Positions 17,392-27,617 are shown, counted from the first letter of the stretch. The stretch is DNA of 64,000 nt from Sphingomonas sp. CROZ-RG-20F-R02-07 (GCF_022662335.1 NZ_JAKNQJ010000005.1:124001-188000), one strand, 5' to 3'. Notes: generated by a model from the sequence alone, not told the origin. Translations and numbers: made by a program.

Positions 17392-18384
17392 ATGATCGCG
17401 TGGCCGCTGCTCGTCGCGCTGATCGGCGTGGCGCTGTTGTTCGATTTCCTGAACGGCATGCACGATGCCGCCAATTCGATCGCCACCGTGGTGTCGACGC
17501 GCGTGCTGAAGCCGCATCATGCGGTGTTGTGGGCGGCGTTCTTCAACTTCATCGCCTTCGCGGTGTTCAAGCTGAAGGTCGCGCAGACGCTCGGCACCGG
17601 GATCATCGCCGCCGATCTGGTCGATCCGCAGGTGATCTTCGCCGCGCTGATGGGTGCGATCCTCTGGAATCTCGTCACCTGGGTACTCGGCATCCCCTCC
17701 AGCAGCAGCCATGCGCTGATCGGCGGCCTGATCGGCGCAGGCGTCGCCAAGGCGGGGTTCGCCGCGGTGATGTGGGGCGGGGTGATCCCGACGATGCTCG
17801 CGATCATCGTCTCGCCCGCGGTGGGGCTGGCGCTCGCTTTGGTCCTCGTGCTTGCGGTGGCCTGGGCCTGCATCCGGATGACGCCGCTCGCGGTAGACCG
17901 GCGGTTCCGCCGGCTCCAGCTCGTCTCGGCCGCGCTCTATTCGCTGGGGCATGGCGGCAACGATGCGCAAAAGACGATGGGGGTGATCGCCATCCTTCTC
18001 TATTCGCAGGGAATGCTGCACGGCGCCTTCCATGTGCCGCTCTGGGTGGTGCTCGCCTGCCAGGCGGCGATGGCGCTCGGCACGCTCTCGGGCGGGTGGC
18101 GCATCGTCCACACCATGGGATCGAAGATCACGCGGCTGACGCCGCCCCAGGGCTTCTGCGCGGAGACGGGCGGCGCGATCGCGCTGTTCGCAGCCACGCA
18201 TTTCGGCATTCCGGTGTCGTCGACCCACACCATCACCGGCGCGATCGTCGGCGTCGGGTCGGCGCGGCGATTGTCGGCGGTGCGCTGGAACGTGGCGAGC
18301 GGGATCCTCGTCGCCTGGACGCTCACCTTGCCCGCCGCCGCCGCGATCGGCGCCGCCACCTGGTGGCTGGCGGAGTGGCTTTGA
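17392..18384 (+). CDS. pit: Low-affinity inorganic phosphate transporter (Pit family)
   Basis: A 330-residue inner-membrane transporter that moves metal-phosphate with protons. It has the duplicated Pit signature: FDFLNGMHDAANSIATVVSTR near residue 20, GGNDAQKTMGVI in the second half, and GIPVSSTHTITGAIVG matching SSSSHALIGGLIGAG in the first half. About ten hydrophobic helices are visible. It begins six bases after the Nudix-DUF47 gene, the usual DUF47-Pit pairing, and converges on phoU with a 20-base gap. Confidence 0.95.
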   Translation: MIAWPLLVALIGVALLFDFLNGMHDAANSIATVVSTRVLKPHHAVLWAAFFNFIAFAVFKLKVAQTLGTGIIAADLVDPQVIFAALMGAILWNLVTWVLGIPSSSSHALIGGLIGAGVAKAGFAAVMWGGVIPTMLAIIVSPAVGLALALVLVLAVAWACIRMTPLAVDRRFRRLQLVSAALYSLGHGGNDAQKTMGVIAILLYSQGMLHGAFHVPLWVVLACQAAMALGTLSGGWRIVHTMGSKITRLTPPQGFCAETGGAIALFAATHFGIPVSSTHTITGAIVGVGSARRLSAVRWNVASGILVAWTLTLPAAAAIGAATWWLAEWL

Positions 18385-18404
18385 ACGGCGGGGAAGGGCG
18401 GCGC

Positions 18405-19094
18405 CTATTCCGCGTGGCGGTCGGCCAGTTCCTCGCCGGTGGCCGCGAAATAGACCAGTTCCGCCAGGTTCGTCGCCTGATCGCCGACGCGCTCCAGGCT
18501 CTTGCCGACGAACAGCAGATGCGTCGACGGGCGGATGATCGCGGGATCCTGCATCATCGCGGCCAGCAGGGCGAGGAACAGACGGTTGTAGAGATCGTCC
18601 GCTTCCCGGTCGCGCGCGCCGACCGCACGGGCAGCCTCGATGTCGCGCGCGGCGAAGGCGTTGAGCGCCTGGCGCATCATGTCGAGCACCGCGCGGCCCA
18701 ATTCGGCGAGCAGGCGCATCGGCTCGCCGACATCGGCGCGGTCGATCGCCGGGATCCGCTTGGCGATGGTCTTGGCGTAATCGCCGGTGCGCTCGACGAT
18801 GCCGGCGATGCGATAGGCGGCCAGGATCTCGCGCAGATCGTCGGCCAGCGGCGCACGTTTGGCGATCAGCGTCACGACCTGCTGGCCGACCCGCGCCTCC
18901 AGCGCGTCGATCGCCCGATCGTCGGCGACGACCTGTTCGGCCAGCGCGACGTCACCCTTGGCCAGCGCATCGAGCGCGTGCGCGAGCGCAGCCTCGGCGA
19001 GGCCACCCATCTCGGCGATCAGGCCGCGCAGCTCGCGCAGCTCGTCGTCGAAGGCCGAAACGGTGTGCCGATCGGTGAAATCGTTGCCGGTCAT
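18405..19094 (-). CDS. phoU: Phosphate signalling protein PhoU
   Basis: A 229-residue all-helical protein made of two PhoU repeats (residues about 18-105 and 120-210), with metal-binding motif regions DDRAIDALE and READDLYNRL and the terminal GDQATNLAELVYF. It links the Pst transporter to the PhoR kinase and restrains phosphate uptake and Pho signalling when phosphate is plentiful. It is the last gene of the pstSCAB-phoU cluster, 16 bases after pstB. phoR and phoB are not in the window. Confidence 0.96.
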   Translation of the reverse strand: MTGNDFTDRHTVSAFDDELRELRGLIAEMGGLAEAALAHALDALAKGDVALAEQVVADDRAIDALEARVGQQVVTLIAKRAPLADDLREILAAYRIAGIVERTGDYAKTIAKRIPAIDRADVGEPMRLLAELGRAVLDMMRQALNAFAARDIEAARAVGARDREADDLYNRLFLALLAAMMQDPAIIRPSTHLLFVGKSLERVGDQATNLAELVYFAATGEELADRHAE

Positions 19095-19110
19095 TGCAAA
19101 TGATCCTCGC

Positions 19111-19979
<869 letters not shown>

Positions 19980-19983
<4 letters not shown>

Positions 19984-20822
19984 GCGCGGGTCTTCTCCCG
20001 GGCGAGGACACGCCCGACGATGTTGATGAGGAGGACGGCGGCTGCGATCAGCAGCGCGCCGGCCCAACCGAGCTGGCGCCAGTCGTCATAGGCGGACAGC
20101 GCGAACTGGAAGATCGTGGTCGGCAGGCTGCCCATGGGCTGCGTCACGTCGAGCGAGAAGAAATTGTTGCCGAGCGACGTGAAGAGCAGCGGCGCGGTCT
20201 CGCCCGAGATGCGCGCGAAGCCGAGCAGCGCCGCGGTCAGCAGGCCGGCGCGCGCGGCGCGCCACACGATCCGCCGGGTGACGAACGCGCGGGTGGCGCC
20301 GAGCGCCATCCCCGCCTCGCGCAATGCGCTCGGCTGGAGCAGCAGGATGTCTTCGGTGGTGCGCGTGACCACGGGCACGGCGAGGATCGCGAGGGCGACG
20401 GCGCCGGCGATGCCGGAGAAATGGTGCAGTGTGTTGCGCACGAGCAGTTCGTAGACGAACAGGCCGACGAGGATCGACGGCGCCGACAGCAGCACGTCGT
20501 TCATGAAGCGCACGACATAGCCATAGCGCGTCTTGCCGCCATATTCGGCGAGCCAGGTGCCCGCCATCACGCCGACGATCACCGCGATCACCATCGCCAT
20601 CAGGCACATGACGATCGATCCGGTGATCGCGTTGCGCAGGCCGCCGGGCATCCCCGGCGACGGCTGGTCCATGGTGAAGAGGTGGAGGCTGATCCCGCCG
20701 ATGCCCTGCGTGGTGAGCGACCACAGAATGAGCGCGAGGCCGGTGAGCGCGACGAGCGTCGCCGCGCCGCACAGCACGACGAACAGGCCGTTGACGAACC
20801 GACGCCAGAAGAAGCGCGACAT
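19980..20822 (-). CDS. pstA: Phosphate ABC transporter permease PstA
   Basis: A 280-residue inner-membrane permease with six helices. It carries the permease EAA-type loop ([26 protein letters not shown]) and the PstA motif [19 protein letters not shown]. Its N-terminus [12 protein letters not shown] starts at ATG 20822, five bases after the pstC stop; a longer frame upstream is only the shadow of pstC. With PstC it forms the phosphate channel. Confidence 0.96.
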
Positions 20823-20827
20823 GGCGG

Positions 20828-21772
20828 TCAGATCCTCTGCGCGCGGGCGAGGAGCGCCCGGGCGGTGGCGAGCACCGCGAAGGTGATAAAGAACAGCACC
20901 AGTCCCATCGCGATCAGCGCGGAGGTGTGCATGTCGCTGGTCGCTTCGGCGAATTCGTTGGCGATGGTGGAAGCGATCGTCGATCCGCTGTCGAAGAGCG
21001 AATGCGGGAAGCCGTGCGAATTGCCGATGATGAACGTCACCGCCATCGTCTCGCCCAGCGCGCGGCCGAGACCCAGCATGATGACGCCGATCATGCCCTG
21101 GCCGACATAGGGCACGGTGATCGACTTCATCACCTCGAACGAGGTGCTGCCAAGGCCATAGCCCGCCTCGCGCACGCCCGGCGGCACGGTGAGCATCAGC
21201 TCGCGGAACACCGCTGCCATATAGGGCAGGATCATGATCGCCAGGATCGCCGAGGCGGTGAAGATGTTGGCGCCGTTGGGCACGCCCTGCACCAGCTTTT
21301 CGATCCAGGATCCGGGCGCGGCGGACATCATCAGCGGCGTCTGCACATGCGCGGCGAACCAGGGTGCGAAGACGAACAGCCCCCACATGCCATAGACGAT
21401 CGAGGGGATGCCCGCGAGCAGCTCGACCGCGATCGCGATCGGCCGTGCGAGCCGCGGCGGGCAAAATTCGACGAGGAAGATCGCGACGCCGAGCGCCAGC
21501 GGCAGCGCCATGGCGAGGCTGAGCATCGCCGTCACGAGCGTGCCGACGATCGGGCCGGCGGCGCCATAGATCTCGTCGACCGGGTTCCATTCGCTGTGCG
21601 TGAGAAAGCCGAAGCCGAACGTCTTGAGCGCGGGCCAGCCGCCGATCGCAAGGCTGATGACGACGCCGGTCAGCGTGCACAGCAGCAGCGTGGCGGCCGC
21701 CGCGCACAGCCAGCGGAACAGGGCATCCGCACTTTCGCTGGTCGCAGCGCTGGAGGCGCGGCGGGTGGCCAT
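20828..21772 (-). CDS. pstC: Phosphate ABC transporter permease PstC
   Basis: A 314-residue permease partner of PstA. It has six helices, the sequence LAGIPSIVYGMWGLFVFAPW typical of PstC, the EAA loop (PPGVREAGYGLGSTSFEVMKSITVPY) and LGLGRALGETMAVTFIIGN. The start is not certain: ATG 21772 is the first ATG, but GTG 21784, TTG 21790 and TTG 21802 are in frame. An AAGGA lies just before 21790, so a start of up to ten residues earlier is possible. A hairpin separates it from pstS. Confidence 0.95.
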   Translation of the reverse strand: MATRRASSAATSESADALFRWLCAAAATLLLCTLTGVVISLAIGGWPALKTFGFGFLTHSEWNPVDEIYGAAGPIVGTLVTAMLSLAMALPLALGVAIFLVEFCPPRLARPIAIAVELLAGIPSIVYGMWGLFVFAPWFAAHVQTPLMMSAAPGSWIEKLVQGVPNGANIFTASAILAIMILPYMAAVFRELMLTVPPGVREAGYGLGSTSFEVMKSITVPYVGQGMIGVIMLGLGRALGETMAVTFIIGNSHGFPHSLFDSGSTIASTIANEFAEATSDMHTSALIAMGLVLFFITFAVLATARALLARAQRI

Positions 21773-21808
21773 CGTCGACGTCACGTTCAAATCATCCTTC
21801 AAGAGGCC

Positions 21809-21835
21809 CGGGCGGGAACGACGCGTTCCCGCCCG
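21809..21835 (-). promoter_or_regulatory. Intergenic hairpin between pstS and pstC
   Basis: CGGGCGGGAAC (21809-21819) pairs perfectly with GTTCCCGCCCG (21825-21835); one further G-C pair closes the loop. It lies 12 bases after the pstS stop and lacks a T run on the minus strand. It probably protects the pstS mRNA and lowers read-through, giving more binding protein than permease. Confidence 0.6.
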
Positions 21836-21847
21836 ATGCCGGTCGCC

Positions 21848-22882
21848 TTAGTTGGCGGTGTAGACCGGCTTGCCGTCCGCGGTGACCGAGGTCACCCACT
21901 GTTTGCGCATCTGCGCCTTCACGGCGGCAGGCAGCGGCACGTAATCGAGCGAGGCCGCGGCCTGGTCGCCCGACTTATAGGCCCAGTCGAAGAACTTCAG
22001 CACCGCGGCGCCCTTCGCCGGATCGGTCTGGTTGCGATAGAGCAGGATGAACGTCGCGCCGGTGATCGGCCAGGCGTTCGCACCCGGCTGATCGAGCAGC
22101 AGCAGATAATTGCCCGGCGCCTGCGCCCATTTGGCGCCCGCGGCGGCCGCGCCGAAGCTGGCGGCGACGGGGGCGGGGAAGCGGTTCGCCTTGTTCGCGA
22201 CCAGCGCGTAGGAGGCGTTGTTCTGCTTGGCATAGGCATATTCGACATAGCCGATCGAACCGACCGTCTGCTTCACGAACGCCGAGACGCCGTCATTGCC
22301 CTTGCCGCCGAGGCCGGTCGGCCACTGCACGGAGTCGCTCGCGCCCACCTTGCTGGCGAACTCGCCGTTCTTCATCGACAGATAGCTGGTGAAGAGGAAC
22401 GAGGTGCCTGACCCGTCCGAACGGTGGACGACGGTGACGGGCACGTTAGGCATGCCGAGCTGCGGGTTGAGCTTGACGATGCGCGGATCGTTCCAGCGCG
22501 TCACCTTGCCCAGATACATGTCGCCCAGGATCTCGCCGGTCAGGCGCAGGCGGCCGGCGCGCAGGCCGGGCAGGTTGATGATCGGCACGACGCCGCCGAC
22601 CACCGTCGGAAACTGGTAGAGGCCGGCCGACTGGAGTTCGGCGGGCTTCAGCGGCTTGTCCGAAGCGCCGAAATCGACCGTCTTGGCCTTGATCTGCTTG
22701 ATGCCGCCGCCCGAGCCGATCGCCTGATAGTTGAGGCGACCGCCGCCCATCTTGCCGTACATTTCCGCCCAGCGCGCATAGAGCGGCGCGGGGAAGGTGG
22801 CGCCGGCGCCCGACAGGTCGGCGGCGATTGCGGTGCCGGCCAGCGCGAGGCCGCCGACCGCGAGGGTGATGGTCTTGAACAT
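21848..22882 (-). CDS. pstS: Periplasmic phosphate-binding protein PstS
   Basis: A 344-residue high-affinity phosphate-binding protein. A signal peptide (MFKTITLAVGGLALAGTAIA) is followed by the phosphate-site motifs SGAGATFPAPLYARW, IGSGGGIKQI, FGASDKPL and HRSDGSGTSFLFTSYL. ATG 22882 has a good AAGGAG seven bases upstream. It heads the pstSCAB-phoU cluster; a candidate Pho box lies at 22931-22959. Confidence 0.96.
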   Translation of the reverse strand: MFKTITLAVGGLALAGTAIAADLSGAGATFPAPLYARWAEMYGKMGGGRLNYQAIGSGGGIKQIKAKTVDFGASDKPLKPAELQSAGLYQFPTVVGGVVPIINLPGLRAGRLRLTGEILGDMYLGKVTRWNDPRIVKLNPQLGMPNVPVTVVHRSDGSGTSFLFTSYLSMKNGEFASKVGASDSVQWPTGLGGKGNDGVSAFVKQTVGSIGYVEYAYAKQNNASYALVANKANRFPAPVAASFGAAAAGAKWAQAPGNYLLLLDQPGANAWPITGATFILLYRNQTDPAKGAAVLKFFDWAYKSGDQAAASLDYVPLPAAVKAQMRKQWVTSVTADGKPVYTAN

Positions 22883-22930
22883 TGTTTTATCTCCTTGAGG
22901 CGACCTCTACATCGCGCGATGGTCTGCAAT

Positions 22931-22959
22931 GCGACACTTTGATTACGCTTTTAAGACAG
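22931..22959 (-). promoter_or_regulatory. Candidate Pho box upstream of pstS
   Basis: On the minus strand three 7-base half-sites occur at 11-base spacing: CTGTCTT, GCGTAAT and GTGTCGC, with A-rich spacers AAAA and CAAA. The first matches the Pho consensus CTGTCAT at six of seven positions; the others are weaker. The distance to the pstS start (about 50-75 bases) is suitable for PhoB activation. Confidence 0.45.
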
Positions 22960-22989
22960 CGGATTTTTGCGGCAGCCGTCCGAAGCCTG

Positions 22990-23020
22990 AAAAAAAGGGG
23001 CCGCTCTGAAGAGCGGCCCC
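22990..23020 (-). terminator. Rho-independent terminator of the porin gene
   Basis: On the minus strand a perfect 10-bp stem (GGGGCCGCTC paired with GAGCGGCCCC, loop TTCA) is followed by seven T. It lies seven bases after the porin stop. It ends the porin transcript before the pstS promoter. Confidence 0.92.
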
Positions 23021-23027
23021 GATGCGA

Positions 23028-24725
23028 TCAGAACGGGTAATAGCGGAAGCTGAGGAAGCCGATATCCTGCTCCGCCTCGGGCGCTCCGCCGACGCCGGCG
23101 AAGGTGTGGCGCGAAGTGTGGCTATACTGCGCGCCGACCTGCGCACGGCCCCACGAACCCTGATAGAGACGCTGCCAGAAGCCGACCTCGACCTGGCGGA
23201 TCGAGCGGGTGTTGCCGTTGCAGACGCTCGAACCTTCGGTCAGGCAGCCCGTGTTGGTGTAGAGCGGGTTGCCATAGCCGTAAGCCAGACCGGCCGCCGT
23301 CGTGTACGAACGCTGGCTCGTGACCTCTTCGCCCGCGAAGCCGAACACGTCGAGCTTCTTGGTCGGATGGGTGATGATGCCGGCGAGCAGCATATATTCG
23401 TCGAGCGGCGCGATCGAACCGTCGGGACGGAACGTCACGTCGGGCAGCTGCGAGCTGCCGTAGCGGCCGATGCCCTTGCCGGCCATGCCCGAGAATTGCG
23501 CGTCGATCGCGCCGGGCACGATCTGCATCGCGATGCTGCCGCCGCCCGAGAAGCCGGACGTGTTGTAGTTGCCGCCGGTGACCCGGTCGCTGAACTCGCG
23601 ATAGAGGCCGAAGCCCTCGACGTGCAGCGTGCGCTTGCCGATCTTGGTCTCATAGGCCGCCTTGGCGACGATGTCCGGGATGTGGTTGATCGACAGCGAG
23701 TTGGCCGAGTTGAAGCCCGACGCCCCGGTGCCGTTGTACACCAAGGTGCCCGGCAGGGAGGCCGCAGTGCCCACGGAGCCCGCGGTCGTGCCGGCCGGCG
23801 TGCCGGTGGTGTAGAAGGTGGTCTGCGGGTTTTCGGCCGACAGCGCCAGCCACAGATGCTTGTCCATGAAGTCGCCGGTCACGCGGACCTGCGGCGTGCG
23901 CGTCCAGGCGAAGCCGGGCACGTACTGCGCGTCGATACCCAGCGGCAGCACTTCGTTGCGCGGGCTGATGCCCTTTGCGTTCATCGTCACCAGCGACCAG
24001 TTCTGACCGGCGAGCAGGTGCAGATCGCTGCCGCCCGCGAGCGCCCAGTCGATCGTGCCGTACAGGTTGCGGATGCGCGGATTGTACGAGTTGCTCTCGT
24101 TCGAGTTCGCGGTCTGTGCCGCGCCCTGGAAATCGAACTCGCCGTACATCGACAGGCGGACGGTCTTGGACGCATTGCCCTCGGCGAGCAGTGACACGCG
24201 GCTCTGGCGCGCGGTGAAGCGCGTTTCGCTGGTATGGCCGAGGCGGCTGTTCGCGAACGGGATCGCGTTGAAGCCGGTGGCGATGTCGCTTTCCTGGTTG
24301 TGGTCGCGGTAGACGCCGGCCAGTTCCACGAAGCCGCCGGGCGTCAGCTGGATGCCCTTGTAGCCGATATGGTCGGGATGCTCGTCCTTCTCGACGCGGC
24401 GGCGAAGCTCGTCCTGCGCAGCGGCGAGCTGCGAGGTTCCGGTGTCGCTGCCCTGCTTGGCGGAGATGGCGGCCACCTCGGTCTCGGTGGTCGCGGCCTG
24501 TGCCTGGGCGGTGGCGACCTGCGCCTGGACCTGGCTCTGGGTCGCGGTCTGTTCGGACAAGCGCTGGCGCAGGTCCGCGATTTCGGAACGCAGTTCGTCG
24601 ATCTCCGCCTTGGTGGCGGAGGGTGCGGCGTGCGGATGCGCACGGTGATGCTGCGGCGCGGCGAAGGCCGGCACGGCGGAACCGGCGACGGCAGCCGTCG
24701 CCAGCAGAATGGATCGAATCGTCAT
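23028..24725 (-). CDS. Outer-membrane porin with N-terminal coiled coil (phosphate-starvation type)
   Basis: A 565-residue porin. A signal peptide (MTIRSILLATAAVAGSAVPA) precedes a His-rich short segment and a coiled-coil region (about residues 38-110, KAEIDELRSEIADLRQRLSE). A beta barrel follows, ending in the aromatic FLSFRYYPF expected for BAM insertion. The architecture resembles DcaP/OprO-type trimeric porins, in which an N-terminal coiled coil holds the trimer. A strong Pho box in front and the position next to pstS argue that it admits phosphate or organophosphates during starvation. The exact substrate is inferred. Confidence 0.85.
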   Translation of the reverse strand: MTIRSILLATAAVAGSAVPAFAAPQHHRAHPHAAPSATKAEIDELRSEIADLRQRLSEQTATQSQVQAQVATAQAQAATTETEVAAISAKQGSDTGTSQLAAAQDELRRRVEKDEHPDHIGYKGIQLTPGGFVELAGVYRDHNQESDIATGFNAIPFANSRLGHTSETRFTARQSRVSLLAEGNASKTVRLSMYGEFDFQGAAQTANSNESNSYNPRIRNLYGTIDWALAGGSDLHLLAGQNWSLVTMNAKGISPRNEVLPLGIDAQYVPGFAWTRTPQVRVTGDFMDKHLWLALSAENPQTTFYTTGTPAGTTAGSVGTAASLPGTLVYNGTGASGFNSANSLSINHIPDIVAKAAYETKIGKRTLHVEGFGLYREFSDRVTGGNYNTSGFSGGGSIAMQIVPGAIDAQFSGMAGKGIGRYGSSQLPDVTFRPDGSIAPLDEYMLLAGIITHPTKKLDVFGFAGEEVTSQRSYTTAAGLAYGYGNPLYTNTGCLTEGSSVCNGNTRSIRQVEVGFWQRLYQGSWGRAQVGAQYSHTSRHTFAGVGGAPEAEQDIGFLSFRYYPF

Positions 24726-24764
24726 GTCATTGCCCCAGTTACTGGCTCCCGGCCGACTCGGCCT

Positions 24765-24793
24765 AGGACAGTTCGATGACAGGTTTGTGACGG
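24765..24793 (-). promoter_or_regulatory. Three-half-site Pho box of the porin gene
   Basis: On the minus strand CCGTCAC, CTGTCAT and CTGTCCT follow one another at exactly 11-base spacing with 4-base spacers AAAC and CGAA. The middle site is a perfect Pho half-site and the third matches at six of seven positions. It ends 39 bases before the porin ATG. This is a very good PhoB site. Confidence 0.8.
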
Positions 24794-24805
24794 TCGATCC
24801 GGGCC

Positions 24806-26899
24806 TTATTCCGCGCCTGCAGCAAGGCCGCGATGGACGAGCATCGGGCCGATCTCGGGGTCCTTGCCGTAGAAGGCGCGGAACATCGTGGCGTAATCCT
24901 GGGTATGGCCCTGCGACAGGATCAGGTCGCGGAAGCGCTGGCCGTTCGCGCGCGTCAGGCCGCCATGCGCGCGAAACCAGGCGAACGAATCATCGTCGAG
25001 CATCTCGGTCCACAGATAGGCGTAATAGCCCGCCGCATAGCCATTGGCCCAGATATGGAGAAAATAGCTGGAGCGGTAGCGCGGCGGCACGTCGGCGGTG
25101 TCGAGCCCCATCGACGCGAGCGCCTTCGCCTCGAACGCATCCACATCCTGCTTGGGTGCGCTCGCGGGCAGCGAGTGCCAGTCGAGATCGAGCGTGGCGG
25201 CGGCGACGATCTCGCCCAGCGCATAACCCTGGTTGAACTTCGCCGAATTCTTGATCTTGGCGACCAGTGGTTGCGGCATCGACGCGCCCGTCTTGTAGTT
25301 TTTCGCGTAGTTGGCGAAGACCTTCGGGTCGAGCGCCCAATGTTCGTTGAACTGCGACGGGAACTCTACGAAGTCGCGCGCGGTGTTGGTGCCCGAAACG
25401 ATCGGATAGGTCTGGTTGGCGAACATGCCGTGCAGCGCATGGCCGAATTCGTGGAACATGGTCGTCACGTCGTCGAAGCTGATGAGCGCGGGCTGGCCGG
25501 CGGCAGGCTTGGTGAAATTGGCGATGTTGTAGATGACCGGCTTGGTGCCGAGCAGCTTCGACTGGCCGACCCAGTTCGACATCCACGCGCCGCCATTCTT
25601 GTTGTCGCGCTTGAAATAGTCGAAATACATCAGTGCCAGTTCGGAACCATCCTTGTCATAGACCTGGTAGACCTTAACGTCGCTCTGATAGACGGGGATG
25701 TCGGTGCGCTGCTTGAACGTCAGGCCATAGAGCTGGTTGGCGGCATAGAAGACGCCGTCGGTCAGCACGCGGTTCAGCTCGAAATAGGGCTTCACCTGGT
25801 TCTGGTCGAGATCGTATTTCGCCTTGCGCACCATCTCGGCATAATGCTCCCAGTCCCAAGGCTTGAGCTGGAACGACTGGCCGCTCGCCGCGATCACCTT
25901 CTGGATCTCGGCGGCCTCGCGCTTCTGTTCGGCCGCGGTGGCGGGGACGAGCTGCTTCATGAAGTCGGACGCGGCCTCGGGCGTCTTCGCCATCTGGTCG
26001 TAGAGCGTATAGGCGGCATAGTTGGGATAGCCGAGCAACTGCGCCTTTTGCGCGCGCAGCACCGCGATCTGCGCGATCGTCGCGCGCGTGTCGTTGGCGT
26101 CGCCCTTTTCCGCGCGCGTCCAGCTCTGGTCGAACAGCCGCTCGCGCGTCGCGCGATCCTCCAGCGGCTGGAGCGCAGGCTGCTGCGTGGTGTTCTGGAG
26201 CGGGATCACATATTTGCCGTCCTTGGCCGCGGCGGCGATCTGCCCCGCGTCGAGCCCGGCGAGCTTGGCCTTGTCGTCCACCACCAGCGCCCCCGCCTTG
26301 GCGGCGGCGAGCAGCTTCTGCTGGAATCCCGTCTCCAGCGTCGACAACTCGGTGTTGAGCGCGCGCAGCTTAGCCTTGTCGGGATCGGACAGGTTCGCGC
26401 CGGCATGGACGAAATTGCCGTAATAGAGCGTCAGCACCTGAAGCTGTTCGGCGCTGAGCCCCGCGGTGGCGCGCGCGTCATACACCGCCTTCACGCGCGC
26501 GAAGAGTTTGGGATCGAGAAAGATGGCGTCCTGATGCTGCGCGAGGCGCGGCGCCTCGGCCGCCTGCACCCTGTCGAGCGTGTCGTTGGTGTTGGCCTGC
26601 ACCACGCCGAAGAAGATCGTCGAGGCGCGATCGAGCAGCCGGCCCGAACGCTCCATCGCCTCGATCGTGTTGGTGAAGCTGGGTGCGGCGGGATCGTTCG
26701 CGATGCGCTGCATCTCGGCGATCTGCGCGGCCATGCCCGCCTCGATCGCGGGCTGGTAATCGGTGTCGCGGATCGCGTCGAAGCGCGGCGCGTGGAACGG
26801 AAGATCGCTTTGCACCATCAGCGGATTGGCGCGCGGTGTCTGCGCGGCAGCGGGCGCACAGGCGAGAAGGGCGACGGTGCCGAGCAGGATCGAGCGCAT
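24806..26899 (-). CDS. dcp: M3-family zinc oligopeptidase (peptidyl-dipeptidase Dcp-like)
   Basis: A 697-residue zinc metallopeptidase that trims oligopeptides. The zinc motif is HEFGHALHGMF (residues 483-493), with the third ligand Glu in FVEFPSQFNEHW. The C-terminal half matches Dcp/oligopeptidase A. ATG 26899 opens into a signal peptide (MRSILLGTVALLACAPAAAQ), so the enzyme is periplasmic; the LLAC sequence could even be a lipobox. Upstream sequence in the same frame is shadow and is not used. It is divergent from the DedA gene. Confidence 0.92.
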   Translation of the reverse strand: MRSILLGTVALLACAPAAAQTPRANPLMVQSDLPFHAPRFDAIRDTDYQPAIEAGMAAQIAEMQRIANDPAAPSFTNTIEAMERSGRLLDRASTIFFGVVQANTNDTLDRVQAAEAPRLAQHQDAIFLDPKLFARVKAVYDARATAGLSAEQLQVLTLYYGNFVHAGANLSDPDKAKLRALNTELSTLETGFQQKLLAAAKAGALVVDDKAKLAGLDAGQIAAAAKDGKYVIPLQNTTQQPALQPLEDRATRERLFDQSWTRAEKGDANDTRATIAQIAVLRAQKAQLLGYPNYAAYTLYDQMAKTPEAASDFMKQLVPATAAEQKREAAEIQKVIAASGQSFQLKPWDWEHYAEMVRKAKYDLDQNQVKPYFELNRVLTDGVFYAANQLYGLTFKQRTDIPVYQSDVKVYQVYDKDGSELALMYFDYFKRDNKNGGAWMSNWVGQSKLLGTKPVIYNIANFTKPAAGQPALISFDDVTTMFHEFGHALHGMFANQTYPIVSGTNTARDFVEFPSQFNEHWALDPKVFANYAKNYKTGASMPQPLVAKIKNSAKFNQGYALGEIVAAATLDLDWHSLPASAPKQDVDAFEAKALASMGLDTADVPPRYRSSYFLHIWANGYAAGYYAYLWTEMLDDDSFAWFRAHGGLTRANGQRFRDLILSQGHTQDYATMFRAFYGKDPEIGPMLVHRGLAAGAE

Positions 26900-27014
26900 G
26901 AAGGTCCAGTTCGCTAAAGGAGCTATGGATCGAGCGTGACGGATCGGGCGCGCCGGATCAAGGGGTGGGGTGAAGCGGCTGGCCATTCGCGATCGCGTAC
27001 GGCAAGGCGCGCGC

Positions 27015-27617
27015 ATGACCATCGCAGCGCTGATCGCCCGATACGGCCTGGCCGCCATCTTCCTGGGCGCGGGGCTCGAGGGCGAGACGGCGGTCGTCAC
27101 CGGCGGGCTGATCGCGCATCACGGGCTGGTGTCGCCCATCGGCGCAGGGCTGGCCGCGATCACGGGTTCGTTCACCGCCGACCAGCTCTTCTTCCTCATC
27201 GGCCGCCGCTTCCGGAACAGCGCGCGCGTGCGGCGCGCGCGCGAACGGCCGGCGTTCGGCCGCGCGCTGGAGGCGCTCGAACGCCATCCAATCGCCTTCA
27301 TTCTCGGCTTCCGCTTCATCTACGGGCTGCGCACGATCAGCCCGATCGCGATCGGCACGTCCAAGGTGCCGACCGCCACCTTCGTGCCGCTGAACGCGAT
27401 CTCGGCGATCGTCTGGGGCGCGGCGTTCACCGCGATCGGCTATGTGTTCGGCAACGGGTTCGAGCGACTGCTCGGGCGGATCCTGCCGCATCACCGCTTC
27501 GTGCTGCTCGGCGGCGCGATTATCGTCATCGCGGCGGTGGCGTTCGCGGTCAGCCGTCTGCTGCGCCACCGCCGCGACAAAGGCTACCGCGTCGGCACGG
27601 GCACCGCGCCCGAATAA
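27015..27617 (+). CDS. DedA-family membrane protein
   Basis: A 200-residue inner-membrane protein of the DedA (SNARE-associated/VTT) family, proteins that act in lipid-carrier recycling and membrane homeostasis. Motifs seen are [32 protein letters not shown] and [20 protein letters not shown], including the family's conserved acidic and Arg residues. ATG 27015 is used; GTG 26970 with a good AGGGG upstream would add 15 residues. The 3' end overlaps the convergent dehydrogenase by 34 bases. Confidence 0.88.
   Translation: MTIAALIARYGLAAIFLGAGLEGETAVVTGGLIAHHGLVSPIGAGLAAITGSFTADQLFFLIGRRFRNSARVRRARERPAFGRALEALERHPIAFILGFRFIYGLRTISPIAIGTSKVPTATFVPLNAISAIVWGAAFTAIGYVFGNGFERLLGRILPHHRFVLLGGAIIVIAAVAFAVSRLLRHRRDKGYRVGTGTAPE

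Noticed and set aside
17382..19103. A 573-codon plus-strand frame covering pit and phoU
   Set aside because: It is out of frame with Pit and antisense to PhoU, both of which are clear.
20823..21707. N-terminal extension of pstA to about 575 residues
   Set aside because: The extra sequence is pstC read in another frame; PstA begins normally at ATG 20822.
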